This document shows positions 58,261-64,000 of a stretch of DNA of 64,000 nt, in pieces; position 1 is the stretch's first letter, and every line of letters starts with the position of its first letter. Source of the DNA: Myxococcales bacterium (GTDB taxonomy: Bacteria; Myxococcota; Myxococcia; Myxococcales; Anaeromyxobacteraceae); the NCBI GenBank assembly GCA_021806645.1, contig JAJZQX010000001.1:62001-126000 (forward strand). Direction: 5' to 3'. The notes under the pieces were generated by a model. It was given only the letters and a program-made list of their open reading frames with translations, ran no database searches and was not told the origin of the DNA. The position numbers were made by a program, and so were the translations under genes.

Positions 58261-59097
58261 TTGCCGATCCCGGTTCCACCGGTGGAAGGAGGCACGGAGC
58301 CCGCGCCGGCCCCGGGGGCCGGCGACGTCATCCTCTCCATCGAACGGCTCTCCCTGGCCTTCGGCGGCGTGCAGGCCCTCGCCGGCGTCGACCTCACCGT
58401 CCGGCGCGGCAGCATCGCCGCCATCATCGGGCCGAACGGCGCCGGGAAGACCAGCCTGCTCAACTGCATCGCCGGCTTCTACCGGCCCCAGCACGGCCGC
58501 ATCGTCTTCGAGGGTCGCGACGTGACCCGGGTGCCCGCCGCGCGCCGGCCGGCGCTCGGCCTGGCCCGGACCTTCCAGAACATCGCCCTCTTCGAGGGGA
58601 TGACCGTGCTCGACAACATCAAGCTCGGCGCCCACGCCCACCTCGAGACCGGGGTTTTCGGCGCACTGGCCTACGGCGCCGGGGCCCGCGCCGAGGAGGA
58701 GGCCCTCCGCGACGAGGTGGAGCGGGAGATCATCGACTTTCTCGAGATCGAGCACCTGCGCAACCGCTCGGTCGGCAGCCTCTCGTACGGCCTCCAGAAG
58801 CGGGTCGAGCTGGCCCGCGCCCTGGCCATGCGCCCGCGGCTGCTCCTGCTCGACGAGCCGATCGCGGGGATGAACGAGGAGGAGACGGAGGACATGGCCC
58901 GCTTCATCCTCGACATCCAGGAGGAGCGCGGCGTCACGGTGGTCCTCATCGAGCACGACATGGGGGTGGTGATGGACCTGTGCGACCGGGTCACGGTCCT
59001 CTCCTTCGGCGAGCGGATCGCCGACGGGACGCCGGCCGAGGTGCAGGCCGACCCGGACGTGGTGACGGCCTATCTCGGCACGGCCAGGGTGGGGTGA
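58261..59097 (+). CDS. livG: Branched-chain-type ABC transporter ATPase LivG
   Basis: A 278-residue ATP-binding subunit. Walker A is GPNGAGKTS, Q-loop region is ARTFQNIALF, the signature is SLSYGLQKRVELARAL (a Tyr-Gly variant of LSGGQ), and Walker B is LLLLDEPIAGMN. The IEHDMGVVMDLCDRV H-loop is LivG-like. The start is uncertain: TTG 58261 or GTG 58282; the domain itself begins at about residue 22. The TGA overlaps the livH GTG. It opens the operon livG-H-M-K-F plus an acyl-CoA synthetase. Confidence 0.9.
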   Translation: MPIPVPPVEGGTEPAPAPGAGDVILSIERLSLAFGGVQALAGVDLTVRRGSIAAIIGPNGAGKTSLLNCIAGFYRPQHGRIVFEGRDVTRVPAARRPALGLARTFQNIALFEGMTVLDNIKLGAHAHLETGVFGALAYGAGARAEEEALRDEVEREIIDFLEIEHLRNRSVGSLSYGLQKRVELARALAMRPRLLLLDEPIAGMNEEETEDMARFILDIQEERGVTVVLIEHDMGVVMDLCDRVTVLSFGERIADGTPAEVQADPDVVTAYLGTARVG

Positions 59098-59987
59098 CCG
59101 TGGACGAGTTCCTCCAGCTCGCCGTGAGCGGCGTGGTGACGGGCGGCATCTACGCCCTCATCGCCATCGGCTTCGTGGTCGTCTACAAGGCGACCGGCGT
59201 GATCAACTTCGCCACCGGCGAGCTGATGATGCTGGGCGCCTTCTTCGGCTGGACCGCCATGACCGTCCTCGAGCTCCCCTTCGCCGCGGCCCTGGTGGTC
59301 GCCGCGGCCGGGGCGGCGGGGGTCGGCGCGCTGGTCGAGCGGGTGGTGCTGCGGCCCATGCTGGGGCAGCGCCCCATCTCCGTCATCATGGTCACCATCG
59401 GCCTCAGCTCGGTCTTCAAGGGGCTGGCGCAGCTCCTCTGGGGCGGCGAGTACCGCTCCTTCCCGCCCATCTTCCCGCGCAAGCCGCTGGAGCTCGGGCC
59501 GGTCATCCTCCCCTCGCGCCAGGCCTGGCCGTTCCTGATCGCGCTGGCCGCCATCGTGGCGCTGGCCGCCTTCTTCCGGTTCACGCGCACCGGCACCGCC
59601 ATGCGCGCCACCGCCGACGACCAGGCCACCGCCTTCGGCATGGGGATCGACATCCGCCGCGTCTTCTCCCTCTCCTGGATCCTGGCGGCGGTCACCGCGG
59701 CCCTGGCCGGCGTGGTGGTCGGGGTCATCGGCGGCATCAGCCCGCAGCTCGGCGCGGTCGGCCTCCGCATCTTCCCCGTCGTCATCCTCGGCGGGCTCGA
59801 CTCGATCGGCGGCGCGCTGGTCGGCGGCATCGTCATGGGGGTGCTCGAGAACCTGGCCGGCGGGTACCTCGACCCCCTCTTCCCCGGCGCCGGGGTCAAG
59901 GAGGTGGCGCCCTTCATCGCCCTGGTCCTCATCCTCATGGTCCGGCCCTGGGGCCTCTTCGGCACGCGCGAGATCGAGAGGTTGTAG
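59094..59987 (+). CDS. livH: Branched-chain-type ABC permease LivH
   Basis: A 297-residue inner-membrane permease with eight or so helices. Features are GVVTGGIYALIAIGFVVVYKATGVINFA, a LivH hallmark in its first 30 residues, and later FRFTRTGTAMRATADDQATA, the cytoplasmic EAA-like loop that meets the ATPase. The C-terminus reads IFPVVILGGLDSIGGALVGG. GTG 59094 overlaps the livG stop (GTGA). livM follows after one base. Confidence 0.92.
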   Translation: MTVDEFLQLAVSGVVTGGIYALIAIGFVVVYKATGVINFATGELMMLGAFFGWTAMTVLELPFAAALVVAAAGAAGVGALVERVVLRPMLGQRPISVIMVTIGLSSVFKGLAQLLWGGEYRSFPPIFPRKPLELGPVILPSRQAWPFLIALAAIVALAAFFRFTRTGTAMRATADDQATAFGMGIDIRRVFSLSWILAAVTAALAGVVVGVIGGISPQLGAVGLRIFPVVILGGLDSIGGALVGGIVMGVLENLAGGYLDPLFPGAGVKEVAPFIALVLILMVRPWGLFGTREIERL

Positions 59988-59988
59988 C

Positions 59989-61032
59989 GTGCTGATCGGG
60001 AACTTCAAGGAGACCTACGCCGACGACGAGGCCCTGTTCCGGACCCCCGCCTCGCGCGCCGGCCTCGCCGTGCTGCTGGCCGCGGCGCTGGTCTTCCCGT
60101 TCGTGGCCAGCGACTACCTCCTCTACCTGGCCGACCTGGTCGGGATCTTCGCCATCGCCGCGCTCGGCCTGAACATCCTCACCGGCTACACCGGCCAGAT
60201 CTCGCTCGGCCATGCCGCCTTCGTCGGCGTGGGCGCCTACGCCACCGCCATCGCCGCGACGCGGCTGGGGCTGCCCTTCTGGCTCTCGGTGCCGGCCGGC
60301 GGGCTGGTCGCCTGCCTGGCCGGCGCCGTGGTCGGCCTGCCGTCGCTCCGCATCAAGGGGCTCTACCTGGCCATCGCCACCCTGGCCGCGCAGGTGATCT
60401 TCGAGTGGGTCTTCACCAACTGGACCGGTGTCACCGGGGGCATCCGCGGCCTCAACGTGGAGCCGGCCGGCCTCTTCGGGTTCGCCTTCGACTCCGACCG
60501 CCGCGTCTACTTCCTGGTCTTCGGCCTCTTGGCGCTGCTGGCCTACGGGGCCGCCAACCTCTTCCGGACCCGGGTCGGGCGTGCCTTCATCGCGGTGCGC
60601 GACCGGGACATCTCGGCCGAGCTGATGGGGATCGACCTGTTCCGGACCAAGATCATGGCCTTCATGATCTCCAGCTTCTACGCCGGGATCGCCGGGGGGC
60701 TCTGGGTCTACTTCGCCAGGGTGGTGACACCGGAGAGCTTCCCGCTCTCGCTCTCCATCCAGTTCCTCGCCATGATCATCGTCGGCGGCCTCGGCACCAT
60801 CAAGGGGACGCTCTTCGGCGCCGTCTTCGTCACGCTGGTCCCCGAGGGGCTCCGCGCCGTAACCCAGGCCGCCACCCGGCTCTCGCCCGACGCCATGTCC
60901 TGGCTGGCCCCCATGAAGGAGATCGTCTTCGGTGCCATGATCGTCGGGTTCCTGGTCTTCGAGCCCCACGGGCTGGCCGAGATCTGGAGCCGCGTCCGTC
61001 GTTTCTTCTGGCTGTGGCCGTTCCCGAAGTGA
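59989..61032 (+). CDS. livM: Branched-chain-type ABC permease LivM
   Basis: A 347-residue second permease. Typical are LNILTGYTGQISLGHAAFVGVGAY and LRIKGLYLAIATLAAQ. The coupling loop is RTRVGRAFIAVRDRDISAELMGID, and VGGLGTIKGTLFGAVF follows. About ten helices. The start is GTG 59989, one base after livH. The C-terminus ends in a short charged tail (WSRVRRFFWLWPFPK). Confidence 0.93.
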   Translation: MLIGNFKETYADDEALFRTPASRAGLAVLLAAALVFPFVASDYLLYLADLVGIFAIAALGLNILTGYTGQISLGHAAFVGVGAYATAIAATRLGLPFWLSVPAGGLVACLAGAVVGLPSLRIKGLYLAIATLAAQVIFEWVFTNWTGVTGGIRGLNVEPAGLFGFAFDSDRRVYFLVFGLLALLAYGAANLFRTRVGRAFIAVRDRDISAELMGIDLFRTKIMAFMISSFYAGIAGGLWVYFARVVTPESFPLSLSIQFLAMIIVGGLGTIKGTLFGAVFVTLVPEGLRAVTQAATRLSPDAMSWLAPMKEIVFGAMIVGFLVFEPHGLAEIWSRVRRFFWLWPFPK

Positions 61033-61055
61033 ACCCAGAAACAGGAGGTCAGCAC

Positions 61056-62228
61056 ATGACGAAGATCCTGAAGTCCACCCTGGCGGCGCTGCTGGCGGCG
61101 GCCGCGACCACCGCGCTGGCCCAGGCGGAGATCAAGATCGGCGCCTGCCAGCCGATCACCGGCCGCTTCGCCTTCGCCGGCGGCCAGCTCAACGCCGGAC
61201 TCGGCGACTACATCGCCTACGCCAACGAGCAGGGGTTGGTGAAGGGGAAGAAGCTCACCTACATCTTCGAGGACACCGGCTACGACACCGAGAAGGCGGT
61301 CGCCACCTTCAAGAAGATGATGGCCCAGCAGCACCCGGTCATCATGTACGGGGAGTCGACGGGGCAGGGGAAGGCCATCGCCCCGGAGCTGAACGCGAAG
61401 TACAAGGTCATGTACGGCTCCACCTCCTTCTCCAGCGAGCTGGCCGACCCCAAGACCCACCCGTACTCCTTCATCTCCGGGCCCACCTACTCCGACCAGT
61501 TCGGGATCCTCCTCCAGTACATCGCCAAGGGGGCGACCAAGGGGAAGCGGCCCAAGGTGGCCTTCTTCTACTCCGACACCGAGTTCGGCAAGGACCCCAT
61601 CGCCTGGGCCAAGAAGCGGGCCGGCGAGCTCGGCATCGACGTGGTGGCCGAGGTGGTGGCCAAGGTCGGGGCGGTAGACGTGACCACCGAGGTGCTCAAC
61701 CTCAAGAAGGCCCAGCCCGACTTCGTCATCTTCCAGGGCTTCGTCATGGCCCCCATCCCCGAGGTGATCCGGGCGGCGCGTGACCACGGCCTGAAGACCA
61801 CCTTCATGAGCACCTTCTGGTCGATGGACAAGGGGATCATCGAGAAGCTGGGCGAGGACGCCGAGGGGTACATGGGCGTGAACCCGTACGGCTACTACTA
61901 CGAGGACACGCCGGCCATGGCCGCCATGCGCAAGTACAACGAGCGGGTCCACCCGGCCGAGGCCAGGTACCGGCCCAACTCCTATATCCAGGGCTGGTTC
62001 ACCGGGATGGTCTTCGTCGAGGCGCTGCGCCGCACCGTGGCCGCCGGCAAGCCGGTCAACGGCGACAACCTGATGGCGGCGCTATCGACCATCAAGGACT
62101 GGGACACCGGCGGGATCACCGGGAAGGTGACCTTCGTGAACAACAAGGCGGCGGTCGGGCGCGTCTACCGGGCCAACGTCGCCAAGGGCATCTTCGAGCC
62201 GGCCAGCGACTGGATCTACCTCAAGTGA
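61056..62228 (+). CDS. livK: Branched-chain-type ABC substrate-binding protein
   Basis: A 390-residue periplasmic binding protein of the LivK type. The signal peptide is KSTLAALLAAAATTALA, cut before QAEIKIG. The mature part reads IGACQPITGRFAFAGGQLNAG, then DTGYDTEKAVATFKKMM and VIMYGESTGQGKAIAPE. A strong AGGAGGT site precedes ATG 61056. The ligand is not evident. Because an acyl-CoA synthetase ends the operon, an organic acid is at least as likely as a branched-chain amino acid. Confidence 0.9.
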   Translation: MTKILKSTLAALLAAAATTALAQAEIKIGACQPITGRFAFAGGQLNAGLGDYIAYANEQGLVKGKKLTYIFEDTGYDTEKAVATFKKMMAQQHPVIMYGESTGQGKAIAPELNAKYKVMYGSTSFSSELADPKTHPYSFISGPTYSDQFGILLQYIAKGATKGKRPKVAFFYSDTEFGKDPIAWAKKRAGELGIDVVAEVVAKVGAVDVTTEVLNLKKAQPDFVIFQGFVMAPIPEVIRAARDHGLKTTFMSTFWSMDKGIIEKLGEDAEGYMGVNPYGYYYEDTPAMAAMRKYNERVHPAEARYRPNSYIQGWFTGMVFVEALRRTVAAGKPVNGDNLMAALSTIKDWDTGGITGKVTFVNNKAAVGRVYRANVAKGIFEPASDWIYLK

Positions 62229-63034
62229 CCGATCCGGCGCCGCTCCTCACCGTCAACAACCTGGAGGTGGTCTACCACCAGACCGTCCAGGTCCTGAAGG
62301 GGCTCTCCCTCCAGGTGCCCGAGGGGCGCATCGTCGCGCTGCTCGGGTCGAACGGCGCCGGCAAGACCACCACCCTGAAGGCCATCTCCGGCCTGCTCCC
62401 GCTGGAGGACGGCGCCATCGAGGCGGGCGCCGTCCTCTACCGCGGGCAGAGCCTGGCCGGCCTGCTCCCGCACCAGATCGCCCGCCGCGGCCTCTTCCAG
62501 GTGCGGGAGGGGCGCCACGTCTTCGAGGATCTCACGGTGGAGGAGAACCTGGCCTGCGCCACCTACGCCCGGCGCGGGCGCGGCGGCTCCGCCGACGACT
62601 TCGAGCGGGTCTACCGCTACTTCCCGCGGCTGCGCGAGCGCCGCAAGCAGCTGGGCGGCTACCTCTCCGGCGGCGAGCAGCAGATGCTCGCCATCGGCCG
62701 GGCCCTGGTGGCGAGCCCCGATCTCATGCTCCTCGACGAGCCGTCGCTCGGCCTCTCGCCCCTGCTGGTCGAGGAGATCTTCGGGATCGTGCAGGCCATC
62801 AACCGGGAGGAGGGGACCACCATCCTGCTGGTCGAGCAGAACGCCCACATGGCGCTCGAGGTGGCCAGCCACGCCTACATCATGGAGAACGGCAAGGTGG
62901 TCCTCGACGGCCCGGTGGAGCAGCTGAAGCGGGACCGCGACGTGCAGGAGTTCTACCTGGGGCGGCGCGGCGGGCAGCGGAAGAGCTACCGGGAGGTGAA
63001 GCACTACAAGCGGAGGAAGCGGTGGCTCTCCTGA
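62225..63034 (+). CDS. livF: Branched-chain-type ABC transporter ATPase LivF
   Basis: A 269-residue second ATPase. Walker A is GSNGAGKTTT, the LivF-type Q-loop region reads GLFQVREGRHVFEDLTVEENL, and the signature is YLSGGEQQMLAIGRAL. Walker B is LMLLDEPSLGLSP. The C-terminus is longer and more basic than usual (YREVKHYKRRKRWLS). GTG 62225 overlaps the livK stop by 4 bases. Its last 13 bases overlap the next gene, whose GTG is at 63022. Confidence 0.92.
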   Translation: MTDPAPLLTVNNLEVVYHQTVQVLKGLSLQVPEGRIVALLGSNGAGKTTTLKAISGLLPLEDGAIEAGAVLYRGQSLAGLLPHQIARRGLFQVREGRHVFEDLTVEENLACATYARRGRGGSADDFERVYRYFPRLRERRKQLGGYLSGGEQQMLAIGRALVASPDLMLLDEPSLGLSPLLVEEIFGIVQAINREEGTTILLVEQNAHMALEVASHAYIMENGKVVLDGPVEQLKRDRDVQEFYLGRRGGQRKSYREVKHYKRRKRWLS

Positions 63035-64000
63035 CCGACACGCTCCCCAAGCTCCTCGCCGAGCGGGGGCGAGCAGCGCCGGGCCGGGTCGCGCTGCGCG
63101 AGAAGGAGTTCGGCGTCTGGCAGCGCGTGGACTGGCGCGGCTACCTGGGCCACGTCCGCAGGGCCTGCCTCGGCCTGGTGGCGCTGGGGATGAAGCCCGG
63201 GGACAAGGTCGCCATCCTGTCGGAGAACCGCCGGGAGTGGGTCTTCGCGGAGCTGGCGGCGATGAGCGGCTCGGCGGTGGGCGTCGGCGTATACCCGACC
63301 AGTCCGGCCAAGGAGGTCGGGTACGTCATCGCCCACTCCGAGGCCCGCTTCGTGGTCTGCGAGGACCAGGAGCAGGTGGACAAGATCCTCGAGGTGTCGG
63401 CGGAACTCCCTCACCTGGAGCGGATCGTCGTCGCCGACGTGCGCGGCCTGCGGCGTTACACCGACCCGCGCATCCTCTCCTTCGAGGCGCTGCAGCGGCT
63501 CGGCGAGGAGCGGGAGGCGGCCGAGCCGGGCCTCTTCGACGCCCTGGTTGCCGCCACCGACCCGGACGGCGTCGCCTTCCTCATCTACACCTCGGGGACC
63601 ACCGGCTTCCCCAAGGGGGCCATGATCACCCACCGGAACATCCTCGGCCAGGCGCGGGCCGCCGCCGAGGCGACCGGGATCCGCGCCGGCGACGAGGTGG
63701 TCTCCTACCTGCCGCTCTGCCACGTCGCCGAGCAGATCCTCTCGGTCTTCCTGCCGCTCCAGCTCGGGATGACGGTCAATTTCGCCGAGAGCGTCCGGAC
63801 CATCCAGGAGGACCTGCGCGAGATCGCCCCGTCGGTCTTCCTCGGCGTGCCGCGGATCTGGGAGAAGCTCCAGTCGTCGATCCTGGTGAAGCTGCAGGAG
63901 GCGCCGCGCTGGCGCCGCTGGCTCTTCGAGCGTGCGCTCCAGCACGGCCGGCGCTGCGCGGAGGAGGAGCTGGCGGGTCGTGGCCTGGGGCCCGGCGCGC
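63022..64000 (+). CDS. AMP-binding acyl-CoA synthetase, cut by window edge
   Basis: The first 326 residues of an adenylate-forming enzyme that activates a carboxylic acid to its CoA thioester. The frame is open to the right edge. Motifs: LALG-type LVALGMKPGDKVAILSENRREWVFAELA, then the P-loop YTSGTTGFPKGAMITH. SYLPLCHVAEQIL and the FLGVPRIWEKL region resemble long-chain fatty acyl-CoA synthetases (FadD15 type). The C-terminal domain is outside the window. GTG 63022 has a CGGAGGAAG site and overlaps livF by 13 bases. The operon link suggests that it traps the imported acid. Confidence 0.88.
   Translation, partial: MALLTDTLPKLLAERGRAAPGRVALREKEFGVWQRVDWRGYLGHVRRACLGLVALGMKPGDKVAILSENRREWVFAELAAMSGSAVGVGVYPTSPAKEVGYVIAHSEARFVVCEDQEQVDKILEVSAELPHLERIVVADVRGLRRYTDPRILSFEALQRLGEEREAAEPGLFDALVAATDPDGVAFLIYTSGTTGFPKGAMITHRNILGQARAAAEATGIRAGDEVVSYLPLCHVAEQILSVFLPLQLGMTVNFAESVRTIQEDLREIAPSVFLGVPRIWEKLQSSILVKLQEAPRWRRWLFERALQHGRRCAEEELAGRGLGPGA

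Noticed and set aside
58190-58290. tRNA-like appearance (GGTTCCACC-type 3' end)
   Set aside because: No acceptor, D-arm or anticodon stem can be folded; similarity is limited to a few bases.

Overview
The window is very GC-rich and gene-dense, with frequent GTG and TTG starts and many 4-base stop/start overlaps. Zinc-ribbon/FHA/Ser-Thr-kinase signalling proteins, a DacZ-type c-di-AMP synthase, the queA-tgt-yajC-secD-secF block and myxobacterial-style lipoproteins together point to a Myxococcota chromosome of the Anaeromyxobacter type. This assignment rests on gene content and composition, not on a database search. I see no rRNA, tRNA, CRISPR array or intact insertion sequence.

Layout. 0-5.5 kb: AmpG-like permease, MoaB, a TIGR02757 protein, a PMT-type glycosyltransferase and a c-di-AMP synthase. 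5.6-12.7 kb: signalling block with DksA, two zinc-ribbon/FHA proteins around a Ser/Thr kinase, a thiamine-binding protein, bifunctional Rel and RidA. 12.7-15.3 kb: two divergent lysine 2,3-aminomutase-like radical SAM enzymes. 15.3-19 kb: a zinc-ribbon/TonB-like protein, DedA and SpoIID. 19-27.1 kb: queA, a PilZ gene, tgt, yajC, secD, secF, recJ. 27.2-30.4 kb: Nudix, a divergent nitrilase-fold protein, a GalT-like protein and a small hypothetical. 30.5-36.7 kb: aspS, then glpA-glpB-short glpC and a lipid kinase.

36.8-42 kb looks like the accessory part. It has a PIN/RHH toxin-antitoxin pair, a frameshifted lipoprotein gene facing a 3'-truncated tautomerase gene, and a SNF2 helicase with a strong hairpin at its 3' end. 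It is followed by an MFS permease (42.2 kb) and a minus-strand run from 49.8 to 43.4 kb: DUF493, membrane protein, DUF4129, DUF4350, MoxR, EamA, DUF58. From 50.1 kb come an Ig-like lipoprotein, thiS-thiG, a PNPOx-like gene on the other strand, thiE, a Crp/Fnr regulator, queD and a PsiE-like protein. An XRE regulator fragment lies at 56.1 kb, then gdhA.

58.3 kb to the right edge is one tightly coupled liv-type ABC operon (livG-H-M-K-F) ending in an acyl-CoA synthetase cut by the window edge. Between gdhA and this operon lies about 550 bp of non-coding DNA with two strong nested hairpins and two short palindromes.

Functional links: queA, tgt and queD serve queuosine; thiS, thiG, thiE and the MTH1187 protein relate to thiamine; Rel, DksA, DacZ, PilZ and the kinase are global signalling parts; SecD, SecF and YajC drive protein export; GlpABC feeds glycerol-3-phosphate electrons to the respiratory chain. 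No obviously new multi-gene system stands out. The best candidates for a second look are the Nudix/nitrilase-like/GalT-like set, the structured DNA before the liv operon, the 37-42 kb accessory stretch and the dwarf GlpC.
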